Below are positions 26,311-36,159 of a DNA stretch of 64,000 nucleotides, piece by piece. Each line of letters begins with the position of its first letter. Position 1 is the stretch's first letter. Location: contig OZ176050.1 of the NCBI GenBank assembly GCA_964247055.1, positions 4,092,001-4,156,000 of the forward strand, given 5' to 3'. Below the pieces are notes generated by a model. It was not told where the DNA came from, ran no database searches, and worked only from the letters and a program-made list of their open reading frames with translations. The position numbers and the translations under genes were made by a program. The DNA is from Paragordius varius (lineage: Eukaryota > Nematomorpha).

Positions 26311-27194
26311 AGATAATAATAAAAGTTTAAAAAATTTAATATAAATTATAAATCTAACAATAAGGGAAATGACCCGCAACGAAAAAACTTTAACAAAAAT
26401 AATTTAATATTTCCATATTTTAAGTAAATCTGCTATTATAAAAACTTTATTAAAACCTTGCCAAAAATTGTGTGTTTATTTTGGAGATCTGGTGTCGTGC
26501 CCAATGTTATGAAGAATTGACTACCATTATCGTTTGGACCTGCGTTCGCCATGGCAACCAAACCGGCTCTTACAAAACGCAATCGACTATGAAATTCATC
26601 CTAAAACATTTATATTTTAGAGGAAAGTATCTGTGATATCATGTTAAATTAAATATGTATAAGCACAAATTAAATTGAACTAAATTTTAACTAAAACATA
26701 AAATGATATATAAAAATCTTTATCGTGAAGTTTTAATGCTTGATAGCACTTATCAGTATGACACAAATTACAACTACATAAGTCAATTTGCACAATACAA
26801 AATTCTTAGTTTAATTTATATTTTTTGCTTTAATAGAAAAAGATATCAAGAATTTGAACAATTTATATTAAAATATGAATCATTCCTAGGACATGTATAA
26901 TTTTTTAAAAGATCATACTTTAAATGGATGACCGTAAACTGAATCTCCGCCCATACCAGTGCCTGTTGGGTCACCACTTTGAGCGATAAAACCCTTAATA
27001 ATACGATGAAAAATAATTCCATCATAATAATTTTCCATGCAAAGTTGAATAAAATTTCGACATGCAAGGGGACACTCTTTGGTCCATAATTCAATATCCA
27101 AATCACCAAATGTTGTATTCATAACAACCTAAAAAATAAGAAATCCCAATACCTTTCCATTTGTCGGAGGTTCGCTGATATAAATGTTGGACAT
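19303..27194 (-). CDS. CWC27: CWC27, spliceosome-associated cyclophilin
   Basis: Thirteen GT-AG exons on the minus strand: 27194-27153, 27128-26919, 26600-26457, 26266-26168, 25235-25044, 24205-24041, 23486-23380, 23296-23223, 22819-22707, 22389-22141, 21650-21454, 20465-20197, 19751-19303. Phases close to a 769-aa product. [14 protein letters not shown] at the start, then a cyclophilin fold to about residue 165 ([33 protein letters not shown]). The catalytic-pocket Arg is kept (R56), but the Trp of active cyclophilins is Asp (D122), as human CWC27 has Glu there, so isomerase activity is doubtful. Downstream family landmarks follow in order: [34 protein letters not shown] and [13 protein letters not shown]. 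In other animals CWC27 binds CWC22 in the activated spliceosome. The protein is about 300 aa longer than the human one, with Ser/Asp-, Lys- and Tyr/Asn-rich inserts near the C-terminus. Intron 1 is only 24 nt; intron 5 carries transposons. Confidence 0.93.
24478..25011. mobile_element. hAT-type MITE in CWC27 intron 5
   Basis: The left end CAGGGGTGGTCGACATGCGG and right end GTGGCCCGCGAAGCCATTTG followed by GTGTTAGACAC are hAT-like. The right edge lies about 30 bp from the CWC27 exon 5 donor. A TACC-A element is inserted in it at 24,598. It supplies the apparent reading frame that continues past exon 5, which is therefore not coding. No clear target duplication is preserved. Confidence 0.55.
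24598..24820. mobile_element. TACC-A element, copy 2, right end lost
   Basis: It begins TACCATTTACGGTTC and shares the core with the copy at 429-733. Toward the right, units of TGAATTTGAATTGTT are present, but the terminal AAATGGTA is missing. It is nested inside the hAT MITE of CWC27 intron 5. Confidence 0.65.
26269..26307. repeat. TA microsatellite abutting a CWC27 splice acceptor
   Basis: The array ends two bases before the acceptor AG of CWC27 exon 4 (exon start 26,266 on the minus strand). It therefore replaces the pyrimidine tract of that intron. Confidence 0.85.
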
Positions 27195-27230
27195 CTTGAA
27201 AAATGTGTGAGCGTAAAATTTTGGATTAGC
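27195..27230. promoter_or_regulatory. 36-bp divergent intergenic region between CWC27 and TMED
   Basis: Only 36 bp separate the CWC27 ATG (minus, 27,194) from the TMED ATG (plus, 27,231). No TATA box fits in the gap. Each ATG is preceded within one base by AG after a T-rich run: ATTTTTCAAG before ATG on the minus strand and TTTTGGATTAGC before ATG on the plus strand. This looks like a 3' splice acceptor on each side, compatible with spliced-leader addition or with very short, overlapping 5' UTRs. Which of these applies cannot be told from sequence alone. Confidence 0.5.
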
Positions 27231-28469
27231 ATGTGGCTGACAACATTATTTTATATATCATTAAATTTTTTATTGATAAAAAGAACTTTGGCGGAATTGA
27301 CAGAAATATTGGAAGGAAACAAACTTTCTTGCTATTTTTACTTTATAAACCCAGGGAGTCGTTTTGAATTTGATTATAATGTATATTTTGGATGACTAAC
27401 TTTTAGGTCATTGACGGAAAAGCCGATATTGATTTAGTTATTTTGGATCCAAATCACCAAAATATGTTCCATGAAATGAATAAACAATATGGACGATTTG
27501 AGTAATAACATATATAATTAGTATTTAGTTTTACAGCATCGATTCAGGGTGATTACAAAATTTGTTTTGACAATCGGGGTCATCGTGAAACCAAACCAAT
27601 CTATTTTGACGTCGTAATAGACGATGGAACTAATTTATCTGATTTTAACAAAAATATGGTTTTGGACGATGACCCTTACACATCAATGTTAACGAACGCC
27701 ACGGTAATATGTTAAATTGCAACAAATAATTGTTTTATATGCATATTCTCTACTTTTTATATATTAATTCCTTCTATAATCTATATTAAGTAAATTAATA
27801 CATGTTAAATTATTTGTGTATTTTTCGAAATCTTATTAGATTATGTTTTTTAAATTAACTTGGTATGTTTTCCCAATGAATTCAGAGAAACTCGTAATTT
27901 TGGTATATTCACCCATAAAGTTACGTAATCTTAAGCCTTTCTTAAAATAATAAACTAATAATAAATTTATTTTGTTTCTTGATATTAACAAATTATGGAA
28001 TGCAACGGTTGCCACAGTTTTAATGCAACGGAAACACAAACTATCAAACTACAATTTCAAAACCATGTTTTTGAACGCCCAAACCATTTATCTTTAGTTT
28101 TTTACATAATGATTTTATTAAAATTTGTTAGATTTTTGTAATGGAATATAATTTCGGCATATAATATTTTGTCTATTTTGCTCTTTAATCAAATATTATT
28201 TTTTAAATAAAGTTATAATATCACAGGAACGTATGATAAACATGAAACAAAAAATTGATGTCAGTTTACACATTTTAACGCTGCGAAGAATGATGGAAAC
28301 TCGAGATGCTCACCTCTTAGACCGCAAATTGGCCATGGTGAATAAATGGTCTATTATATACCTGAGTATTTTGTTAACTGTGTCTGCCATTCAAGTCCTT
28401 ATGATTCGAAGCCTTTTTGAGGAAAATAGCAAAATTAGAAAATTTCTAAAATCCAAAACATCCTGGTGA
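27231..28469 (+). CDS. TMED/p24 family cargo receptor (gamma-like)
   Basis: Four exons: 27231-27380, 27407-27501, 27529-27703, 28227-28469; 220 aa, TGA stop. Introns 1 and 2 are 26 and 27 nt. A hydrophobic signal peptide (MWLTTLFYISLNFLLI) is followed by a GOLD domain with the paired cysteines of p24 proteins (LSCYFYF and YKICFDN) and FTASIQGDY, matching FTASKNGTY in vertebrate TMED. A coiled-coil stretch (about 140-180, rich in LRRMMETRD-type heptads) leads to one transmembrane helix (about 182-203) and a short cytosolic tail with RSLFEEN. By family, p24 proteins cycle between ER and Golgi and select GPI-anchored and other cargo into COPII/COPI vesicles. The tail ends KSKTSW and lacks the KKxx retrieval signal, as gamma members do. 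The start at 27,231 is preferred over an upstream GTG because it gives a clean signal peptide. An AATAAA lies at 28,651. Confidence 0.88.
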
Positions 28470-28955
28470 CGCTTTATGGAAATTATATATGGGTGCTGTC
28501 TTATTTATGTTTAATCGTATATATATATATATATATATATTCCTACCTTGTAATGTAAGAGACACCTAATCTATATTTGAATGAACATATTTGCAATTAT
28601 AAACATGGATAATCGTATATTTTGTTATTCTGAAAAGAAGACTAACTGCAATAAATTTTGTCAAAAATTTATGGTTTATCAAAGTAAAAAACCAGCTATC
28701 TAAAACAATAATATTATTAAACTTGAGCCAGTTTTTTAACTATACGCTGATTAAGCCTCTTCTAAAGCGGCTATTCACTGTTCTTTTTGACTTAAATTAC
28801 CACAAATATTATAAAGTAATGCGATGGTCGTTAATTGTGATTTTATTTTATTGTTTTCGTATAAATGATGTTAATATATATATATAGTATGTTCCTCGAC
28901 TATTATCAGTGTGATCAAAATTTTTAAGTTTGATTTATTTACCGATGATAATAAC
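28470..28955. other. 3' flank of TMED
   Basis: AT-rich sequence with a TA microsatellite (28,518-28,541) and a poly(A) signal AATAAA at 28,651-28,656. Nothing else is visible. Confidence 0.5.
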
Positions 28956-29640
28956 TCTGCCCCCGTGGTCCATCATCTTCTCAATTCATTTAGCTGTTGC
29001 TTTTTTACGAAACGTCGATCTGGTTTAATCTCACTGTCCATCGATCCGCCGTTTTTGTTTTAAGCCATATACGATTGATATGGGATTGCCTTTAAAGGAC
29101 AACCCCGGGTTAATATATTATTGACCTTCGTACGTATTCATTCTATTCGTTTCGGTCAGTGGTGAAACTACTTAATTGCACGGGAAATTTTTTAGAGTCC
29201 ATCCGCTGTTTTATGGGATTTGTTGAAAGCCCAGGAATTTTTATTTTAAGTGCTTTTGGTTTCATCAGTGTTTTAACCCATGGATATTCTGCCTAACCAT
29301 TTACTGAATGATTTTGGGCCAATTAAAATTTGTTTTGAGGTACTTTTATTTTGTAGCCCTTTAAACGCATTGTCTGGGAAATCTAAATCCGGATACATGT
29401 TGACAGTTTAATCTTGGGACGCTATAGTTAACTTTGAGTTGCCACATCGATTAGATTTGTTAATTGTATTAAAAATGTCAAAGTTGGGGGGGTGATAGCG
29501 AAATTTTTCCAATGTCTTTGTATATATCTTTTCAAAGTTTTTGATTCTGTATTTCTAAATGAAAATATGCAATTATCTATTACCAGGTTAGATAAACACT
29601 TTAATATAATTCATAGTAGGTCCCTTTATATTTGATCTTG
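28956..29640 (+). pseudogene. unidentified coding-like relic
   Basis: This block is clearly less AT-rich than its surroundings and contains unusually long open runs for such DNA, mainly on the plus strand (for example from 29,281, MDILPNHLLNDFGPI, and again up to about 29,630). The minus strand also has a run (WVKTLMKPKALKIKIPG). I recognise no family in either. The runs are interrupted several times, so the block looks like a decayed gene or element. It may be host, transposon or virus-derived; I cannot choose. Confidence 0.3.
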
Positions 29641-30756
29641 TCTTTTGAGTGTTTATAAATAAATCCCTCTTTTTTATTTTTTGTTGACCTTTATTTGGTT
29701 GATACTTTTTCACTTAATTATTTCAAAAATCTATCCCTTTTGTTTTATTATAATTGATAGGAAATTTCCGTGTGAGCCAAATAAGACTATTTATGGTTTT
29801 TGATTCGTTACAATTATAAAATATTAGTCATAATCAAATGTATTCTTTTCGGCTGACATCTTGCAATAATATTGGTGCACTTACGGAAGACAGATGGTTT
29901 TGATAGCTTTAAAAGTCGTGCGGTAAAACATACCAAAATTTTTTAAATGCATCAATATCTATTATTGGCGATTTTTTTCTGTGATTAATGAGATGACTTT
30001 TTCAGTTTTTCTCATTTTAAACTCACCACCTTTAATCGATCCGGTGTCATCATGTTAATTCGATGATATTTTTTTTGTTTAGTTCATTCGATAAGATATA
30101 AACCATTAATGAAAGTCAAAAAGTATAAAGGAGAGTACTTTTTCCTTTTCAGGCACATGTGCTTTACTTTATACCTTTTTACAGATGTCGTATACCGTTG
30201 TATTTCAACTTGTCATGTTGTCCTTTCAATACATTTCATAAATCTACACAAATATAAAAAAATGAGAAGGTAGTACCTTAAGTATGTCTGTGACAAACCA
30301 CGAGGACAATAAGCTATTGCTGGAAAAAATCTAATGGGTAAGTTTTGTGATTTCTATTGGGAATCTACAAGTCGATAAACATATTAATCTTTGATTCTTT
30401 GCGCAGCGATTATGACTTAAATAATAATGGTATTAAGCCAAAAAATAGTATTCTATGACTTTTTAAGCGCATTATACGAAAATTTTATGCAGTGTAAAAA
30501 ATCCTCATATCATTTTTATAGTAACATATTTTGGACACTTTTCGTTAAACAAAATTGGCAATAAAAATATATGGTTAAGAAATAAAATAATTTGATGGAT
30601 AATCATCTGTTTTTATTAAAAGATATTATTAAATTTTAGACTTAGAACTTACAAAACTGTAAAAAAGGTTTTTTTACTTAAAAATTATAAAGTTTTACAC
30701 TATTTCCATAATCGACGAGTAATAAAAATAATTTGATCAAATATATATATTCTGAT
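29641..30756. other. AT-rich spacer
   Basis: I see no gene, repeat family or RNA here. Composition drifts back to high AT. Confidence 0.4.
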
Positions 30757-31792
30757 AGGAAATGGCCAGGATTATCATGGTGCTTTTTATTTGGCCCTAT
30801 GAGTATTAAAAAAGGTTTACACTTTTTGGAAACTGCTCCATATCAGAAAATGGCAACATTTGAGCACCTTATGCTAAATAATAATTTTTGGTGAAAGCTA
30901 GATGCTTCTTTCCAAAAAACATAATTAAATATATCATATACTATATGTAAAAAGCCAAACGATATTTTTAATTTTTAGGTGGGCTCCAAAAGTCCCAATT
31001 TTTTCGCCCCTTTAAAATTATTTAGTTCTGTTAAAATAAATGCAAAAATGGCGCTGCGCAATTTATTTTAAGGTGTCATTAAAAAAAACTTTTTCCGAAA
31101 AATGGATATTTTGCTAACTTATAGCAAAATTTTGAAGCGTGCTTCATAATATTTTGAGGCATGATAGAAACGGTATAAAAACTTTTTAATATTATTAAAA
31201 TGCTTTTTCTATATAATACGATGAATGACATTTTTATCTCAGAATTTTGATTTAAAGTTTTGTTTGCTTTTAATTTAGGCGAATTTTTATACAAATTTGT
31301 TCAACATTTGTACTAGTTAATCGAATTTCTTATGTGATATAATTTCCAGCATCATTGAATTATGTTCATAAAGTGTTTTTATATTATAAATCATTTACAT
31401 ATAAAGTTTTGCTATAAATTTAATTTTTAAGCAAAATATCCTTATTTCAGAAATTTTTTGTAAAGCTTCAAAATTTATATCCCGTAATCTAGGCATTTTT
31501 GCGTTATTTTATGAGATTTTTAAAGGGCTGAATTCGGAACTTTTGGGGCCCCAACTAAAAATTAAATTTTTTTTAAAATAATGTTTTGTTTCTATATGTA
31601 GCTCAGGATATAATGAATTTTTTGGAATGAAGCATTCGGGTTTTAAAAATAATTATATTTAAGTAAAAGTGCGTAACTTTTGACAACTGATTATATGGAG
31701 CAATTACCACAATGTGTAAAGACCCTTATTAAATCCCGTGTAAAGGCCAAAACCAAAAACACCATGATATGATACATTTTCATATCACATGA
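30757..31792. repeat. F-type foldback repeat, copy 1
   Basis: The left edge (GATAGGAAATGGCC, then ATCATGGTGC) is mirrored at the right edge (ACCATGATATGATACATTTTC). Internal segments are mirrored too: AAAGTCCCAATTTTTTCGCC near 30,988 against GGAACTTTTGGGGCCCC near 31,536, and TTTTGGTGAAAGCTAGATGC against GAATGAAGCATTCGG. The whole unit is thus a degenerate palindrome of about 1 kb with no coding capacity. Related copies occur near 39,735, 47,820, 53,345 and 55,440. Confidence 0.5.
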
Positions 31793-32223
31793 TATTTTTT
31801 GTATATACCATTTTCCAGTCAAAAAAAACGTTTCGCTCGAAATATTTTCCCAATAATCGAAACGTTTTCCCAGTCAACAAAACGTTTTCAAGTCAATCGA
31901 AACAATTTCCTAGTCAATCGAAACGTTTTCAGTCAATATAAACGGTTACATATTTGATGATAAATATCAAAACAAGATATAAAAATAACTTTTAACCATT
32001 ATCAGCGTAATATTAGAATATTATTTTTTATAAAAACACAATTATTGAATGACAATTTTTTGAATTATATTCCAATGCACAATGACTTATTCTTTAAAAG
32101 TAATATTTTTTGGAATATGAGTATTTTTAAGAAAATAATTAATAATTTTTTTATTTTATCTATGGTGCGCAGGGCTAGCTTTAAAAATATATAGTGGATG
32201 AAATAAAAAAATTTATAAAAATA

Positions 32224-32752
32224 TACCATTTTTATCTCAAATTGGTCATTTAACGCTTCAAAACAGTTTTTTATGTCAAGTTTGTCGATAAAAATACTGT
32301 CGGAAAAGGATATCTTAAAAATTTTTTTTAGATAAAAATGTTTTTTGTTTTAAAAATATTTTATAAAAAAGGATATTTCAACACAATGGCTTCTCGGGCC
32401 GCATTTTTAACTCAAAAAGCACGGCGTTCCGCATTCGAAATATATACTGTCATTCACAAATAATTTATTCGATTTCAGACATAAGACTGTAAAATACAAT
32501 CACAATATAATTTTTTTAAATTCATTGCCATTTGAATAGACTCATTCCGAATAATTGAATAATTTCGTAAGAAAATGAAAAGATTTTGTGGGCATATTTT
32601 TGATAAGGATTTTCAAATTTTTCGGGCGCTACACAAAGAATTTGGAGAGCGGCGTTTGGCCACCGCCGGACCAAATGATAATAACATATAAATTATAAAA
32701 TTATGTTTAAGATCCAATTGAACTGTTAAATGACCTCTGCGAAAAAAATGAT
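32224..32752. mobile_element. TACC-D element, copy 1, inside TACC-B
   Basis: It starts TACCATTTTTATCTCAAATT with GGTCATTTAACG; the right edge reads TTAAATGACCTC, then AAAAAATGATATAT. The second copy (40,983-41,212) lies at the homologous position of the other TACC-B element, so D was inserted before B copied. A further hAT-like insert lies at about 32,379-32,680. Confidence 0.6.
32379..32680. mobile_element. hAT-type MITE nested in TACC-D
   Basis: The left edge ACAATGGCTTCTCGGGCCGC is the reverse complement of the right end of the MITE in CWC27 intron 5 (GGCCCGCGAAGCCATTTGTG). The right edge is GC-rich (GGCGTTTGGCCACCGCCGG). The boundaries are approximate. Confidence 0.45.
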
Positions 32753-33196
32753 ATATTTTTATAAATTTTATTATTTCATCCACTATATTTATAAGTTAGC
32801 CCCGAATATTAATGCGAATTATCGATAAAATAAAAAAAATTATTAATTACTTTTTTAAAAATATCTGATTCCAAAAATATAACTTTTAAAGAATAAGTCA
32901 TTAATGATTGTGCACTGGAATATAACTGCAAAAATTGTCATTCAATAATTGTGTTTTTATAAAAAATAATATCCTAATACTATGCTGATAATGGTTAAAG
33001 TTATTTTTATATCTTGTTTTAATATTTATCATCAAAAATAAAACCGTTTCGATTGATTGGGAAAACGTTTCGATTGATTGGGAAAACGTTTCGATTAACT
33101 GGGAAAACGATTTACAAATTATAAAAAAATATTTGCATATTCATTGATAAAAATGGAAAACTATTGATCGTTAAAACTAGGCGATTGGTTCTAAAC

Positions 33197-33957
33197 GAGG
33201 GGTGTCCAACAAGCGAGCCGTAGGCCGCATGCCGCAGTCCAATTTACAGTTGAAATTTTAAAAATACTAAATAAAGTGAAATGATATCTTTTAAAATTTT
33301 TCTGAATCATCTTCCCAAATTTTAGCAATGAATTAAAAATTGTTAAAATAAAATATAGTTTTATAGTCGTAAATTTTTTATATTTGAAATCTAATATTTT
33401 ATTGCTCATATTTTTTGAATGACTTTTTATGGTAGTTTTATACCTTAGGACCATGTAAAATTTGATTTCTAAAAAACATTTTTAGAATATTACCAAATTT
33501 AATATGCTTTCTTTAGTCTTTTATGTCCATGATACAATTTTTAAAAAAATATAAAATTATAAAAAATTCTCATCTCAATTTTCGCCGCCCTTACAACAGG
33601 CAAATAAGTATGGTTAAATATATAATATTTTAACATTTGAATTTGAATTAAAATTTACGAGCAAATATTTATATAATGATTTTATTTCCAGTTGTTTGCT
33701 TCGACCGTGTTTTGGATCTAATTTGGGTTGACACAAATTAAATAATTGTAAACAATCTTTTTTATCTTAAGCAGAAGAAGAGTGTTTGATATTAAATTTG
33801 CACAACTACTTTCAAAACAGTAGTTTTACTATTTTAAGCTCTAAGAAAAGTACCCCAAATATTACCGCTTACAACAAGATTAAAATGTAAGGAAGTGTGG
33901 TGTCAGATTTTGTCGACTCAACTAAGTTTTAGGCAATTGTGTGGCCCAAACTCCCTA
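33197..33957. mobile_element. probable hAT-type MITE
   Basis: The left edge reads GAGGGGTGTCCAAC followed by GCCGTAGGCCGCATGCCGC. A possible right end is GTGTGGCCCAAACTCCCTAA at about 33,939-33,958. The ends are only partly complementary and no target duplication is evident. Confidence 0.35.
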
Positions 33958-34129
33958 AGATTTTTATATTAATGTGTTTAGAATTATTTTTAGTGAGTAT
34001 TGTTTTGGTGGCTATTACTTTCTCACAGTCGAACTGATGAATTTTTATTTTTAAGCTATGAAATTTTGTGGAGATTTGTATGTCTCTACTTAAACGTTTA
34101 ACTGCTAATAATTTTTTGTTAAAAATTAA

Positions 34130-34702
34130 CACTTCGATTCAAATTGGGGTATCTAAATACCCCAGACAAAATTTGAGTTAGGATTTTTTAAAAAAACTAA
34201 TGAAGGAAACGTTCACAATTTAATGCTTCTATCCTAATAAAAATTATATAAATATGCCAAAATATCTATATAAAATTTTGTTTTGAAAAAAAGTTCCATG
34301 TCAAACTACTTCGACGCCATTTTTATTTTACAAAATCTTTGCAAAATATAGCGTTTATTTAATTTAACAGGTATAATTAAAGTAAATTTTTTATTTAAAC
34401 ATCTAATATTGATAGAAATAGAAAAAGCGTTTATTTTGCATTGATTTTCAATTTTATCATTGCACACATGTCACATTGACTAAATTTTTACCTTTCGATT
34501 TTAGCTTAAAATAAGTAATATCAAGTATTTTCGAATATAATTTTTTATATATTTCAGTTTATTAATATTATATAAGTGCAAAATTTTGCCATGGTTTCGA
34601 TTCTTTTCATATTTTTAAAGAATTTTATTTTAAACAGGCCTGGGGTATTTAACTACCCCAATTTGAATCGGAGAACTAAAATGAATGTGATGTATCCAAG
34701 TG
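34130..34702. mobile_element. E-type TTAA-flanked MITE, copy 1
   Basis: A 573-bp element starts CACTTCGATTCAAATTGGGG and ends ATCCAAGTG, flanked on both sides by TTAA. Just inside each end lies an 18-bp palindrome of the form GGGGTATCTAAATACCCC (right-hand copy GGGGTATTTAACTACCCC). TTAA duplications are the hallmark of piggyBac. No transposase sequence is present. Copy 2 lies inverted at 35,380 and copy 3 at 53,598. Confidence 0.7.
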
Positions 34703-34739
34703 TTAAATTACTACCACTTCGTTTCAAATTCGGGCATCT

Positions 34740-35222
34740 AGAGACACAAACCATATATAAATTCATATTTTTAAAAACTACTGAAGAAAACAGTTCCAAT
34801 TAATATTTATACTTCCATCCTAATATAAAATATATAAATAGCCATCCTATATATCAAACTACTTTGATGCCATTTTTATTTTACAATATTTTTGCAAATA
34901 GTGTTTATTTGATTCTAACGCTAAAACTAAAACTAATTTTTTATATAAAATAAATCTAACATGATATAAATAGAAATAATGGTTTATTTTGCATTATTAT
35001 TGTGTTTATCTAATCCATAAATGTTATGTTGCTTAAATTATTACCTTCAAAGTTATCCATAAAATAAATATAAAGTCATTTTGAATATTATTAAATTTCA
35101 CATCAATGTTATATAAGCGCAAACTTTTGGGGTAATTTCATAATATTTCTTTAAAGATTGATTTTTAAGAGGCCTGTATGAATGATTGATATGATTGTGT
35201 TGTATCCAAGTATCAAAGATTG
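34740..35222. mobile_element. E-type MITE, decayed copy between two others
   Basis: The interior matches copy 1 in the same orientation (ATCAAACTACTTTGATGCCA, GAGGCCTGTATGAATG, TTGTATCCAAGTATCAAAG), but the left terminus and the palindromes are eroded. It is the oldest of the three E copies in this 1.8-kb cluster. Confidence 0.5.
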
Positions 35223-35379
35223 TTACCGTGTATTAGGAAAAAAATTTAGTTTTCTATTCTAGATAAAAATAATCCTAAGCCTAAATAATTTTTTCATAAT
35301 ATTTATTAAAATATGGTGAAATTTTGAATATTATAAAAAATTCGCCTACGGCTATAAATTGCATCTTATTTATTATTAA

Positions 35380-35950
35380 CACTTGGATACAACACCTTTA
35401 TTTTTGTCCTCCGATTCAAATTGGGGTAGTTAAATACCCCAGGCTTCTTTAAAATTGAATTCTTTAAAAAATATGGAAGGATTCGAAACCATGGCAAAAT
35501 TGTGCACTTATATTACATTAATAAACCGATATATAAAAAAATTTATTCAAAAATACTTGATATTAGTTAATTTAAGCTAAAACCGAGAGGTAATTTAGTC
35601 AAGGTGACATGTGTGCAATGGTAAAATTGAAAAATAATACAGAATGAACCGCTTTTTCTATCAATGTTAGATGTAATGTAAATAAAAAATTAGCTTTAAT
35701 TTTACCCTAAAAATTAAATAAAGACGATATTTTGCAAACATTTTGTAAAATAAAAATGACCTCGAAGTAGTTTGACATGGAACTTTTTTTTTAAAACGAA
35801 ATTATATTTGGATATTTTGGCATATTTATATAATTTGTATTAGGATAGAAGCATAATTTTAAATTGGGACCGTTTCCTTCAGTAGTTTTTTTAAAATTCT
35901 AAATCTAATTTAGTCTGGGGTATTTGGATACCCCAATTCGAATCAAAGTG
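35380..35950. mobile_element. E-type TTAA-flanked MITE, inverted copy 2
   Basis: It starts CACTTGGATACAAC and ends CGAATCAAAGTG with TTAA on both sides. The palindromes GGGGTAGTTAAATACCCC and GGGGTATTTGGATACCCC lie inside the ends. It is opposite in orientation to copy 1, so 34,130-35,950 is a large inverted repeat. Confidence 0.7.
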
Positions 35951-36159
35951 TTAACCCAATTTACTTTTTAAATTCGAATAAAATACACTCTAGAAAATAA
36001 CCACCTAAGCCAAAATATCAGGTTTTATCGAAATTTAATGAATTATTTATAATACTTTTAAATAATTATAATATATCAAAATGCAAATTCCGTTTTTATC
36101 ATCGAAAATTTTAAAAAGCACCTTACTGCCACCAGATTGTATGCATGTGTAAAACCTAC

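Larger units (their letters stand above)
31806..33110. mobile_element. TACC-B element, copy 1, with nested inserts
   Basis: It begins TACCATTTTCCAGTC next to TATA, followed by iterons of the type CGAAACGTTTTCCCAGTCAA. The right end holds the inverse, GATTGACTGGGAAAACGTTT-type units at 33,045-33,110. The terminal AAATGGTA is lost or mutated on the right. The interior is homologous to the copy at 40,048-41,651 (for example GATATTATTTTTTATAAAAA followed by ACAATTATT). A TACC-D element and a hAT MITE are nested inside. Confidence 0.65.

Noticed and set aside
27207-27230. GTG start for TMED 24 bases upstream
   Set aside because: The ATG at 27,231 gives a normal signal peptide; the upstream part adds charged residues and removes the remaining spacer.
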